A stretch of 22,031 bases of DNA from Aminidesulfovibrio sp040307135 (GCA_040307135.1 JAWRKD010000047.1:1-22031); one strand, 5' to 3'; numbered from the stretch's first letter, positions 7,185 to 14,606 are shown. The notes: a model not told the origin generated them from the letters alone. Made by a program: numbers and translations.

Positions 7185-7978
7185 TGCCCGGCCTGGAGCC
7201 TCCCGGCCACGAGCCCGGCGGCCTTCTCCCCGGACAGAAGCATGCCGCCGAAGATGGGACCCATGCGGTAGGAGCCGAAGGCCGCGTTGGCGGCCATGCC
7301 CGCCACCCAGAGCCCGGGGAATATCTCGCGGGTGTTCGTGAGCGTGTCGGCCTCGGCCTTCTCGGCCCACAGGGACTGCTCGCCCTGGATGCCTCCGCTT
7401 TCGGTGTTCAGGCGCACGCCGTTCTTGCGGGTCAGGGTCTTCAGCAACTCCACGGCGTGGCCCGTGGACTCGATCACCGCCCGGCAGTGCAGGACCAGGG
7501 GGTCCACGTGCAGGCCGGTCATCTCCACGGGCGTGGAGTTGACCACCAGCCCGGCCAGGCGCTTGCCCTGCCCGTCCTCGCGCAGGACCACGTCCTCCAC
7601 CGAGAGGCAGTTGAAGACCTGGACTCCGGCCAGGCAGGCCCGCGAGGCCAGGGTGGTGGTGGCGGTCACGGCGTCGGCCGTGAAATAGCCCTGGCCGTAC
7701 TCCCGGCAGGGCACGCCCAGCTCGTCCAGGATGCGCCGGGCCTCGGCCTGGACCACGATGAAGTTGTAGGTCATGCCGCCGCCCCACATGCCGCCGCCCA
7801 GGGAGAGCTTGCGCTCGAACAGGGCCACCTTGAGCCCGCGCTCGGCCAGCTTCCAGGAGGCCATGAGGCCCGAAGGCCCGCCGCCCACCACAGCCACGTC
7901 CAGGTCCAGGCAGTTCTTGAACTTCTCGGTCCAGCGTTCGAGAATGGCCTCGCTCACCAGGCGCTCGTTGATGCTCAC
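7181..7978 (-). CDS. thi4: Thi4-type thiamine thiazole synthase, sulfide-dependent form
   Basis: Makes the ADP-thiazole precursor of thiamine from NAD and glycine. The 265-residue protein has an FAD/NAD-type dinucleotide fold GGGPSGLMA (32-40), the Thi4 stretch KLSLGGGMWGGGMTYN (57-72), the TGHA motif near 172-175, and the C-terminal GMAANAAFGSYRMGPIFGGM, all hallmarks of Thi4. In yeast THI4 a cysteine before M-D-P gives up its sulfur and the enzyme dies after one turnover. Here the matching motif is GLHVDP with H157, the form seen in archaeal and anaerobic bacterial enzymes that use free sulfide and turn over repeatedly. The start is GTG at 7978, supported by AAGGAG 6 bp upstream. Last gene of the thiamine operon, 18 bp after thiE. 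Confidence 0.93.
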   Translation of the reverse strand: MSINERLVSEAILERWTEKFKNCLDLDVAVVGGGPSGLMASWKLAERGLKVALFERKLSLGGGMWGGGMTYNFIVVQAEARRILDELGVPCREYGQGYFTADAVTATTTLASRACLAGVQVFNCLSVEDVVLREDGQGKRLAGLVVNSTPVEMTGLHVDPLVLHCRAVIESTGHAVELLKTLTRKNGVRLNTESGGIQGEQSLWAEKAEADTLTNTREIFPGLWVAGMAANAAFGSYRMGPIFGGMLLSGEKAAGLVAGRLQAGH

Positions 7979-7996
7979 GTATCGCTCCTTGTTCCG

Positions 7997-8638
7997 TTAG
8001 GGGTTGCGTCCTTTGCGAAAGGCGTCCAGGATGGCGGCCCCGGCCGCTGCCGGGTCCGGCGCCGAGCACACGGCCGAGACCACGGCCAGGCCGTCGGCCC
8101 CGGCCCGGGCCACGGCCTCGGCGTTGTCCGGGCCGATGCCGCCGATGCCCACCAGAGGCAGGCGGGTGCGGCGGCGCAGCTCGGCTAGGTTTTCCAGGCC
8201 GAAGACCGGCCCGGCGTCGGCCTTGGTTGCCGTGGGGAAGATGGGCCCCACCCCGAGGTAGTCCAGGTCCAGGCCCCGGGCCGCCGCGGCCTCCTCCAGG
8301 CTGTTCACGGACAGGCCCAGGATGCGCCGCGGCCCCAGCAAGGCCCGGGCCTCGGCCGGGGGCATGTCCTTCTGCCCCACGTGGGCTCCGGCCGCGTCCA
8401 CGGCCAGGGCCACGTCCAGGCGGTCATTGATGAGCAGCGGCACCCCCAGTGGATCCAGCAGGGCCTTGAGCGCCCGGGCCAGCTCCACGAACTCCCGCGT
8501 CTCGCAACGCTTCTCGCGCAGCTGCACCAGCCCGGCCCCGGCCCGGGCCGCGGCCCCCACCACGTCCAGCAGGTCCCGGCCCCTGCAGGCCGCCCGGTCC
8601 GTGACCAGGTACAGGGCATAGTCGGGTTGCGGTCTCAT
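7997..8638 (-). CDS. thiE: Thiamine-phosphate synthase ThiE
   Basis: Joins HMP pyrophosphate and thiazole phosphate to give thiamine monophosphate, in the cytoplasm. The 213-residue TIM barrel has the standard length and motifs: YLVTDR at the N-terminus, QLREK (39-43), LLINDR (68-73), HVGQKDMP (86-93), and the phosphate-binding GVGPIFPTATK (129-139), then GIGGI and ADGLAVVSAV near the C-terminus. Q-L-R-E-K and the GPIFPT loop bind the pyrimidine pyrophosphate and thiazole phosphate in known ThiE structures. The ATG at 8638 overlaps the thiM stop as ATGA. An upstream extension of the same frame lies wholly in thiM and is ignored. The product of thi4 and of ThiM feeds into this step. Confidence 0.96.
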   Translation of the reverse strand: MRPQPDYALYLVTDRAACRGRDLLDVVGAAARAGAGLVQLREKRCETREFVELARALKALLDPLGVPLLINDRLDVALAVDAAGAHVGQKDMPPAEARALLGPRRILGLSVNSLEEAAAARGLDLDYLGVGPIFPTATKADAGPVFGLENLAELRRRTRLPLVGIGGIGPDNAEAVARAGADGLAVVSAVCSAPDPAAAGAAILDAFRKGRNP

Positions 8639-9441
8639 GCCTCCTCCAGCCGGACCCGGGCCGTGATCTGCGCCCGGTCCAGGGTGTACAGGATGTCCAG
8701 AAAGCGCACCTGGAGCGTGCCCGGCCCGGCCGCGCCCTCGGCGGCCAGCTCCCCGGCCAGGCCCATGACGGCCATGGCCTGGGCCGTGGCCGCCAGATGG
8801 TCCGGGTTCACCGCGGCAAAGGCCGCCGCCAGGGCCGTTGCCGTGCAGCCCAGGCCCGTGACCTTGGTCATGAGAGCCGCGCCGTTGGCCACGGCCAGGG
8901 TCCGCGCGCCGTCGGTGACGTAGTCCACGGCCCCGCTCACGCAGACCGTGCAGCCCTGCCGCCGGGCCAAGTCCCGGGCCGCGGCCAGGGCCTCGCCGCT
9001 CTCCTGGGTGCTGTCCGCGCCCTTGGAACGGGCGCTCTGCCCGGCCAGGAACAGAATCTCCGAGGCATTGCCGCGGATCACGGCCGGGCCGATCTCGGCC
9101 AGGAGCCGCCCGGCCAGGTCGCGGCGGTAGCTCGTGGCCCCGGCCGCCACCGGATCCAGGACCACGGGGATGCCCTTGCGACGGGCCGCGACGCCGGCCG
9201 CGAACATGCTCTCCGCATAGTCCTGGGCCGGGGTGCCGATGTTCAGCACCAGGGCGTCGGCCAGGAGCGCCAGCTCGGCGGCGTCCGCCGCGGCATGGGT
9301 CATGGCCGGAGACGCGCCCAGGGCCAGCAGGGCGTTGGCCGTGGAGTTGGTGACCACGTTGTTGGTCACGTTGAGCACCAGGGGATTGCGTTCGCGCACC
9401 AGGCAGAGCCCGGCCCACACGGATTCGGCAGGATTGTGCAT
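8635..9441 (-). CDS. thiM: Hydroxyethylthiazole kinase ThiM
   Basis: Phosphorylates salvaged 4-methyl-5-hydroxyethylthiazole to the form ThiE uses. The 268-residue ribokinase-fold protein has NPLVLNVTNNVVTNSTANALLA (19-40, residues that bind thiazole), LDPVAAGAT (95-103), VIRGNASEI (121-129), and the catalytic loop TGLGCTATA with C199, where the family's conserved cysteine and glycines stabilise the phosphate transfer. Length is typical. The ATG at 9441 shares one base with the cytX stop (TGATG). It supplies a salvage branch next to the de novo Thi4 route in the same transcript, so the cell can use external or internal thiazole. Confidence 0.96.
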   Translation of the reverse strand: MHNPAESVWAGLCLVRERNPLVLNVTNNVVTNSTANALLALGASPAMTHAAADAAELALLADALVLNIGTPAQDYAESMFAAGVAARRKGIPVVLDPVAAGATSYRRDLAGRLLAEIGPAVIRGNASEILFLAGQSARSKGADSTQESGEALAAARDLARRQGCTVCVSGAVDYVTDGARTLAVANGAALMTKVTGLGCTATALAAAFAAVNPDHLAATAQAMAVMGLAGELAAEGAAGPGTLQVRFLDILYTLDRAQITARVRLEEA

Positions 9442-10661
9442 CAGGCGCCTCGCATCACGGCCTGTCCCTGCCCGCTGCGGCCCAGGAAACGCCGGGTCCC
9501 GCGCAGGAGCAGGTGCAGGGTTGCGGTGAGCAGCATGGTGGCCAGGGTGGGACCGATGACCAGGTCCCGGCCCTCAAGCAGGCGGTAGAGGATCACGCCC
9601 GCCGCCAGGGAGAAGAGCGCCAGGTAGTCGGCCGGGCGCTCGCGGCTGTCGTGGCGCAGGAGGAAGTAGTCGGTCAGGAACACCGCGGCCACCGGGGCGA
9701 ACACCGAGCCAAGGAGGTAGAGGAAGTCAATGTACAGGGTGCTGTCCACGGCCACGGCCAGGAGCGTGCCGAGCAGGGCCACGGCACCGGCCACAACGCG
9801 GCGGTTGACCCAGGGCAGGACGTTCTGCAGGGACACGGCCGCAGAGTACACGTCCAGGAAGGTGGTGGTCACGGTGGCCAGGACGATGACCGCCAGGGCC
9901 ACCCCGCCCAGGCCCGCGGCCAGCATCATGCCCGAGGGGTCGGCCGAGCCCGAGTGCAGCGCGCCCAGAAGCCCGATGGCGTACATCCAGCAGCTGCCAA
10001 GGAAGTAGCCCAGGAAGGGGGCCAGCCAGGCGCCCGCGCGGGTGCGGGCCTGGCTCGTATAGTCGGCCATGAGCGGCAGCCAGGACAGGGGCATGATGAT
10101 GGAGAGCTCGAAGCCCAGGCCGAAGCTGTCCGTGGCCGCGGCCTCGGCCGGAACCGGCTTGCCGAAGACCACGGCCGAGAGCACCACGGTCAGACAGAAA
10201 AGCAGGCCCACGGCGGCCAGGTTCAGCAGACGCAGGCCGCCGGGCCGGAGGCAGGCCCAGAGGCCCGTCAGAAGCCCCAGGAGCAGCGGAGCCGCCACGG
10301 GCAGGGACAAGCCCCAAAGGGACCCGGCCAGGGCGTTCACGGCCAGGCCGCCCTGCTGGACCATGACCGCGGTCCAGCCCACGAGCTGGAGCACGTTGAG
10401 CAGGGACACGATCCAGGAGCCGCGCGCGCCGAAAGACAGGCGGGTGCAGGCCACGGCGGGGAGCCGCTCGCGGAACCCCGCGTAGCCCGCCAGGACCAGC
10501 GGGACCATGCCCGCCAGGTGCCCCAGGACGATGGCCCAGAGGCCGCGTTCCAGGCCCAGGCCGGCCAGGTAGCCGCCGGTGAGGATCTCGGCCACGGACA
10601 CCGCCGCGCCGAACCAGAGCACAAAGAGACCGAAGGAGGAAAAGGATTTTGCGTCGTCCAC
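9441..10661 (-). CDS. cytX: CytX-type hydroxymethylpyrimidine transporter, NCS1 family (GTG start)
   Basis: Inner-membrane permease with about twelve hydrophobic segments, related to CodB/CytX of the nucleobase-cation symporter-1 family. The N-terminal LFVLWFGAAVSVAEILTGGY and the later MPLSWLPLMADYTSQA (TM6 region) are characteristic of CytX. Its position behind a TPP riboswitch and before thiM and thiE points to import of the pyrimidine half of thiamine. The start is taken as GTG 10661-10659 (406 residues), because GGGGAG lies 6 bases upstream and the encoded N-terminus fits; an ATG at 10700 lacks a ribosome site. The GGGGAG is buried in a 7 bp hairpin. No thiC or thiD is in the window, so the pyrimidine may be imported or made elsewhere. 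Confidence 0.88.
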   Translation of the reverse strand: MDDAKSFSSFGLFVLWFGAAVSVAEILTGGYLAGLGLERGLWAIVLGHLAGMVPLVLAGYAGFRERLPAVACTRLSFGARGSWIVSLLNVLQLVGWTAVMVQQGGLAVNALAGSLWGLSLPVAAPLLLGLLTGLWACLRPGGLRLLNLAAVGLLFCLTVVLSAVVFGKPVPAEAAATDSFGLGFELSIIMPLSWLPLMADYTSQARTRAGAWLAPFLGYFLGSCWMYAIGLLGALHSGSADPSGMMLAAGLGGVALAVIVLATVTTTFLDVYSAAVSLQNVLPWVNRRVVAGAVALLGTLLAVAVDSTLYIDFLYLLGSVFAPVAAVFLTDYFLLRHDSRERPADYLALFSLAAGVILYRLLEGRDLVIGPTLATMLLTATLHLLLRGTRRFLGRSGQGQAVMRGA

Positions 10662-10744
10662 GCCGCTCTCCCCGCCCGGGCTGGCGGGGGATTCGAGCAT
10701 CAGGGGAATTCTGGCGGGACTCCCGGTGACGCTTCCGAATTCCC
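10662..10744 (-). promoter_or_regulatory. Riboswitch expression platform with two hairpins, one hiding the cytX ribosome site
   Basis: On the minus strand, CCCCGCC (10689-10683), a 6-base loop and GGCGGGG (10676-10670) form a 7 bp hairpin whose 3' arm contains the ribosome site GGGGAG. Upstream, GGGAATTC (10744-10737) can pair with GAATTCCC (10710-10703). This 8 bp pairing uses bases that also close the aptamer P1 stem, so the two are mutually exclusive. There is no T-run, which argues for control of translation and against termination. How ligand state is passed between the hairpins is inference. Confidence 0.6.
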
Positions 10745-10821
10745 TCCGGCAGTCCGAACTGCTTCAGGTTCCATGGGTATGATCTCAGTTCCGCCGCACA
10801 GCGGAACACCCCAATCGGAAG
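10732..10821 (-). promoter_or_regulatory. TPP (THI-box) riboswitch aptamer
   Basis: The transcribed minus strand holds all core elements of the thiamine pyrophosphate aptamer in order. P1 is CTTCCGA pairing with TTCGGAAG (10821-10815 with 10739-10732). Then come GGGGTG, the P3 stem GTTCCGC/GCGGAAC (10807-10801 with 10794-10788), the invariant CTGAGAT (10788-10782) of the pyrimidine-binding loop, ACCC (10778-10775), GAACCTGA (10771-10764), a GCAGT-TCGG-ACTGC hairpin (10762-10749), and CGGAGGGAA closing the fold. It lies in front of cytX-thiM-thiE-thi4 and should turn the operon down when TPP is plentiful. Recognition is by motif order and pairing and is very firm. Confidence 0.96.
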
Positions 10822-10867
10822 ACTTCATTGACGGTCAAAGAACAGGGACAGGCCTAGCGTATTTCCG

Positions 10868-10885
10868 CCGGGCCGTAAAGCCCGG
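10868..10885 (-). terminator. Hairpin just after the M99 peptidase stop
   Basis: CCGGGC-TTTACG-GCCCGG forms a 6 bp stem with a 6-base loop one base beyond the peptidase stop codon. No T-run follows on either strand, so intrinsic termination is doubtful. It may stabilise the transcript end or assist Rho-dependent termination. The remaining bases 10822-10867 must hold the thiamine promoter, but I could not pick a convincing one; TTGAC-G-GTCAA (10828-10838) is a small palindrome there. Confidence 0.3.
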
Positions 10886-10886
10886 A

Positions 10887-12662
10887 TCAGGGCATGGCCG
10901 GCGGCGGTCCGGCCTCGGCCCAGCGGCCCGGCCGGATGACCAGGGTGCCCATCTCCTGGAAGGTGGTGGCCTGGCGCACGGTGAGGCTCACGGGCGCATC
11001 GCCCAGGCGGAGCTTCTGGCCGCCGGAAAGCGGGTCCTGTCCGGCCGTGGCCATGAGCTTATCCTCGGCTCCGTTGGTCTGGGCCCGCACCAGCTCGTAC
11101 TCGCCCTCGGGCAGCCGGTACTCGCCCCCGGCGCTGAACGGCACGGCCAGCTCCTGGCCCTGGGGGTCCCGGAACAGCAGGGCCTCCACCCGGCGCGGCT
11201 CCAGCTCCAGGTAGAAAGAGCCGCGGGCCGCTCCCGGGGTCTCGCGGGCCACTTGGAAACGGGCCGCGCCCGGGGTCTCTGCGGGCAGGCGGTACTTGTC
11301 CATGAAATTGTCGGGGTCCAGGATGATTTCCGCACCCAGGTCCTGGCCGTCGTTGTCCCAGGGCTGTGCCACGTAGCCCTTGAGGTTCAGCACCTCGCGG
11401 CGGCTGCTGCCCCAGACGCCCTCCAGGATGAGCTGGTCCCCGGCCACGGCCTTGAGCGTGCCGCCGTTCTCCACAAACACCGAGCGGCCGTTGAGCCAGC
11501 AGACGAACACCGGCCCGCCCGAGGCGGCCTCGGGCCTGCGGCCGTCCCAGCGCACCTGGGCCCTGGCCACGGGCTTGCCGTCGGCGCGCACCTCCAGGTC
11601 GGAGAAGGACTCCAGGGCCATGCGCGGGGCCGTAAGCAGGTTCACGCCCGGACGGTCCGAGGCGAACACGGCCAGGGCCGGGGAATAGGTGCTGCCGCCG
11701 CCGGTCTCGGGCTCGGCCGTGATGGTGGCCCCGGGACTCAGGCGGATGGTGGTCCCGGCGGTGAGGGGGTTGCCGTTGATGCGCACCCGCGCGGCCCTGC
11801 CCGCCGCGGCCCGGATGTCTCCGGCCTGGAACTCGGGCAGGGCCACCTCCACCCCCAGGCGGGAGAGGATGATGCGCGTGGCGGCCATCTGGGTCCGGAC
11901 CTTCCAGTCCAGGTCCGTGATGTTCTTGCTCACCTCCACGGCCATGGCCGGGATGTGCAGCACGGACAATGCGTAGTAGGTCAGGGACTTGCGCATCTCC
12001 ATGTAGCGGGTCTGGGGGTCGAAGGTCTGGGTGTTGAAGAGTTCCAGCCGCCAGCGCTCGGGCTCGATGCCCGGGTTGAGCTCGGCCAGGACCCCGCGCA
12101 CCAGGCCGCCCAGATCCACCCCGGCGTGGCTTTCGGCGTCCACGATGATGGACTGGCCGTAGCGGTTGGGGCCGTGCAGGTCGTCCAGGCGCAGCGGCTT
12201 GTAGAATCCGCTGCCCTCGTGCAGGTGGATGAAGCCGTCGCAGCCCGCCAGGAGATGACGGATGACGCGGGCCACGCGATCCTCGTAGAAGCGGTTGTAG
12301 TCCCGGTCGAAGCGCCGGTTCATGTCCACGTTGATCTGGCGGCGCGCCAAGTGGATGGAGGGCAGGTTGGCCCGCGGCACCACGATGAGGTTGCCCTTGA
12401 GCACGCGGCAACCGGACAGAAGCTGGGCCGTGACCGAGCCGCAGATCTCGTCGCCCTGGATGCCGCCCTGGACCATGACAGTGGGGCCGGGCTGCTCGCC
12501 CTGGATGTGGACCACGGTGAGCGGGTACTGGGTGCCCCGGAAGAACGTGTAGGAGGAGACGGCCCCCGCAAAGGCCGGGACCGCCGCCAGCAGAACAAAC
12601 CCCAGGCTAAGAAGCCAGGGAATCGCGCAGCTGATAGGTGTCGCTGAAGATCGTCTTGCCAT
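10887..12662 (-). CDS. M99-type zinc carboxypeptidase, Csd4/Pgp1-like, periplasmic
   Basis: Predicted peptidoglycan D,L-carboxypeptidase that trims tripeptide side chains to dipeptides. The 591-residue protein has a signal peptide (MARRSS, hydrophobic core, AVPAFAGA). The catalytic domain shows QGGIQGDE, where Q69 and E72 replace the HxxE zinc pair of ordinary M14 enzymes, just as in Csd4. It also has NVDMNRRFDRDY (111-122), IHLHEGSGFY (145-154) with the third zinc histidine (146 or 148), and AMAVEVSKNI with E243 as likely general base. After about residue 270 follow beta-rich domains. It is about 150 residues longer than H. pylori Csd4, with ETPGAAR repeated ten residues apart near the C-terminus. 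ATG 12662 overlaps the upstream gene by 56 bp; AGGGG lies 5 bp before it. It is last in the operon. Confidence 0.85.
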   Translation of the reverse strand: MARRSSATPISCAIPWLLSLGFVLLAAVPAFAGAVSSYTFFRGTQYPLTVVHIQGEQPGPTVMVQGGIQGDEICGSVTAQLLSGCRVLKGNLIVVPRANLPSIHLARRQINVDMNRRFDRDYNRFYEDRVARVIRHLLAGCDGFIHLHEGSGFYKPLRLDDLHGPNRYGQSIIVDAESHAGVDLGGLVRGVLAELNPGIEPERWRLELFNTQTFDPQTRYMEMRKSLTYYALSVLHIPAMAVEVSKNITDLDWKVRTQMAATRIILSRLGVEVALPEFQAGDIRAAAGRAARVRINGNPLTAGTTIRLSPGATITAEPETGGGSTYSPALAVFASDRPGVNLLTAPRMALESFSDLEVRADGKPVARAQVRWDGRRPEAASGGPVFVCWLNGRSVFVENGGTLKAVAGDQLILEGVWGSSRREVLNLKGYVAQPWDNDGQDLGAEIILDPDNFMDKYRLPAETPGAARFQVARETPGAARGSFYLELEPRRVEALLFRDPQGQELAVPFSAGGEYRLPEGEYELVRAQTNGAEDKLMATAGQDPLSGGQKLRLGDAPVSLTVRQATTFQEMGTLVIRPGRWAEAGPPPAMP

Positions 12663-13320
12663 CGGAACCCCTGATCTCCAGTCGCAGGCCGAAAACGTCC
12701 CGGCGGTCCACACCCTTGGGCAGGGTGAAGGAGGTGCGGATGTGCTTGAAGCGCTGGATCTGGAAGGAGAGGTCCGCCTTGTTGGCCTCCACGTCCGAGA
12801 TTTGGCCGTCGTTGCGGACGAGGGTGATCTCGGCCGCGCCCGAGAGGGTGCTGGCGGACTGCACGTTGGTCAGTTCGAAGCTCACGGTCACGTCGCTGCC
12901 CGAAAGCCTGGCCTGGAAGCTGTCCACCGTGACTAGGCCGGCGTTGGTCTTCTCGAAGATGTTCTTGAGGTTCACGGGCGGCAGCTTGGGCAGGGCCGGG
13001 GCCTCCACGGGCGCAGGGCCGGCCTTGCCCGGGGCGGGTTGCTCCTTGGCCCCGTTGGCCTCCATGATCTTCTCCATGTTGGAGAGCCGCTCCAGCTTGA
13101 CCTCGGCCTCGGAGAGCCGGATCTCCAGGGCCTTGCGCTCGGCCCGCAGGCCCGCATTGCTGCTCCAGAAGGTCACCCCGATGGAGATGCCCGCGATGGA
13201 AAGCAGCAGGAGGAATCCCTGGAAATAAAGGAAGGCCTTGAGCCACATGGGGCTGACCCGGAAACGGCGCACGTCCGTGTCGTCGCGCATGAACAGGACG
13301 CTGTACTTGAGGTCGCTCAC
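12607..13320 (-). CDS. Unrecognised bitopic membrane protein with coiled coil and beta-rich C-terminal domain
   Basis: I do not recognise a family. The 237 residues show, in order: a short charged cytoplasmic N-terminus (1-31), one transmembrane helix (about 32-52), a predicted coiled coil (about 57-90, ERKALEIRLSEAEVKLERL), a Pro/Ala linker (92-116, KEQPAPGKAGPAPVEAPALP), and a strand-rich domain (about 120-237) with a periodic alternation such as VTVSFELTNV and GAAEITLVRNDG. Topology should put the C-terminal domain in the periplasm. GTG 13320 is chosen because it overlaps the upstream stop as GTGA and GGAGGG lies 8 bp before it; another GTG at 13335 is possible. It sits between the Csd6-like and Csd4-like genes, overlapping both. 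A scaffold or regulator of those enzymes is inference. Confidence 0.8.
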   Translation of the reverse strand: MSDLKYSVLFMRDDTDVRRFRVSPMWLKAFLYFQGFLLLLSIAGISIGVTFWSSNAGLRAERKALEIRLSEAEVKLERLSNMEKIMEANGAKEQPAPGKAGPAPVEAPALPKLPPVNLKNIFEKTNAGLVTVDSFQARLSGSDVTVSFELTNVQSASTLSGAAEITLVRNDGQISDVEANKADLSFQIQRFKHIRTSFTLPKGVDRRDVFGLRLEIRGSDGKTIFSDTYQLRDSLAS

Positions 13321-14606
13321 GGCAGGGCCCTCCACTCCTCGGAGAGGATCACCCAGCCGCGGCCCTGCGGGGCCAGGACCAGGGTCTTGAGGCCCCGGTC
13401 GGAATAGCCCGCGGCGTCCCGGTAGGTCTGTACGAAGCGGGCCTCCAGGCCCTGGCTGTTCAGGGAAACGCTCAGGCCGTCCATGTCCACCGCCGCCGGC
13501 GGCTTGGCGGCCCAGATGGACTTCTTGTACTCGCCGATGGCTTCGCGGCCGCGGACCTTGCCCTGGACGGCCTTGGCGTCGTAGCAGGCCAGGTAGCCCT
13601 TGAGATCGGCCTTGCGCCAGGCCTCCAGCCAGCCCTCCAGGACCTTGCGCACCTCGGCGGTCTTGGCCGCCAGGTACTTGGGCTCCAGGTCTTCGCTGGG
13701 CTCGGTGTATTCCTCGCCCACGATGCGCCAGTCCCCGGGTTTGGCCTCCTGCCAGTAGAAACGTTTGCCCACGGTGTTGGTCATGCCCACGGTACGGTAG
13801 TACTGGTCGAAGGTGGTGACCCAGTAGTCCGGCCCGGGCAGGACGCGGATGTTCTCCACCTGGACCTGGATCCAGGGCTTGCCGGCGAAGATGCCGCGCT
13901 TGTAGGCCACGAAGGACGGGAAGGGCTTGCGCTCGCTGATGGCGTACTTGGCCTGGTCGTAGTGGCTGAAGTAGGCGTCGCCGCGGTCTTCCCAGTCGTG
14001 CGCCCAGGAACGCAGGCTCTCGGCAAGGGCCTGGGCGGTGGGGCCGGCCTCGCCGGGCTCCTCGCTCCAGGACACGTCCTTGGCGATGATCACGGGCGTG
14101 CCGCTCTGCAGCTCGCCCTCCAGGGAACGCAGGTCGTCGGTGTTCAGGGCCACGCAGCCGCGGGTGTCGCGGGGGGCCAGGGACTTGCCCCGGCCGTGGA
14201 TCCAGATGCCCGAGCCGGTCTTGCCCTTGATGCGGTCCACTGGATTGGGGAAGTTCAGGGAGTAGGCCACCCCGCCGTAGAGTTCGTAGTCCAGGTTCCC
14301 GGCGGGCATCCTGTGGCCCACGAAATAGACCCCCTCGGGGGTTTTCATGTCGCCCTCCACCAGCTTGTCGCCCTCGGACTGGCCCGTGGTGCAGGGGAAC
14401 TGGCGGGTCACCTTGAGCGGGCTCTGGTGGGCCAGCATGAACAGGGTCTGGTTGTCCTTGGTGATGGCCAGAAGCCGTTCGGGGCTCAGGGCGTAGGAAT
14501 TGAGCCGGGCCTGCCAGCCCTCGGCCCGGACCGGGGCGGCCAGAAGCAGGGCGGCCAGCGCCACGAGAAGAATGCGTGCGCTTTTCAACGACATCGTCCG
14601 TGACAT
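13317..14606 (-). CDS. L,D-transpeptidase-fold (YkuD) protein with two NTF2-like domains, Csd6/Pgp2-like
   Basis: Periplasmic peptidoglycan enzyme. A signal peptide (cut near APVRAEG) is followed by an N-terminal region, then a YkuD domain (about 48-178) with GIWIHGRG (H137) and DTRGCVALN (catalytic C151), the H...S/T-x-G-C pattern of L,D-transpeptidases. Two tandem segments follow that both look NTF2-like: about 190-303, ending GDWRIVGEEYTEP, and about 315-427, ending GRGWVILSEEWRALP. H. pylori Csd6 and C. jejuni Pgp2 share a YkuD plus C-terminal NTF2 layout and act as L,D-carboxypeptidases that trim tetra- to tripeptides; they have one NTF2 domain and about 330 residues, so this 429-residue form is longer. 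The start is ATG 14606 or 14594; neither has a strong ribosome site. It follows pyrE by 22 bp. Confidence 0.88.
   Translation of the reverse strand: MSRTMSLKSARILLVALAALLLAAPVRAEGWQARLNSYALSPERLLAITKDNQTLFMLAHQSPLKVTRQFPCTTGQSEGDKLVEGDMKTPEGVYFVGHRMPAGNLDYELYGGVAYSLNFPNPVDRIKGKTGSGIWIHGRGKSLAPRDTRGCVALNTDDLRSLEGELQSGTPVIIAKDVSWSEEPGEAGPTAQALAESLRSWAHDWEDRGDAYFSHYDQAKYAISERKPFPSFVAYKRGIFAGKPWIQVQVENIRVLPGPDYWVTTFDQYYRTVGMTNTVGKRFYWQEAKPGDWRIVGEEYTEPSEDLEPKYLAAKTAEVRKVLEGWLEAWRKADLKGYLACYDAKAVQGKVRGREAIGEYKKSIWAAKPPAAVDMDGLSVSLNSQGLEARFVQTYRDAAGYSDRGLKTLVLAPQGRGWVILSEEWRALP

Noticed and set aside
10659..10700. ATG 10700 as the start of cytX
   Set aside because: No ribosome site precedes it. 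GTG 10661 has GGGGAG at ideal spacing, and the extra 13 residues are not needed for the fold.
10868..10885. Treating the CCGGGC/GCCCGG hairpin as a firm intrinsic terminator
   Set aside because: There is no T-run on either strand; it is kept only as a low-confidence feature.
9513..12647. A 1044-codon open frame on the plus strand opposite cytX, its riboswitch and the M99 peptidase
   Set aside because: It crosses a TPP riboswitch and several real genes on the other strand and has shadow-frame composition rich in Gly, His, Gln and Ala.
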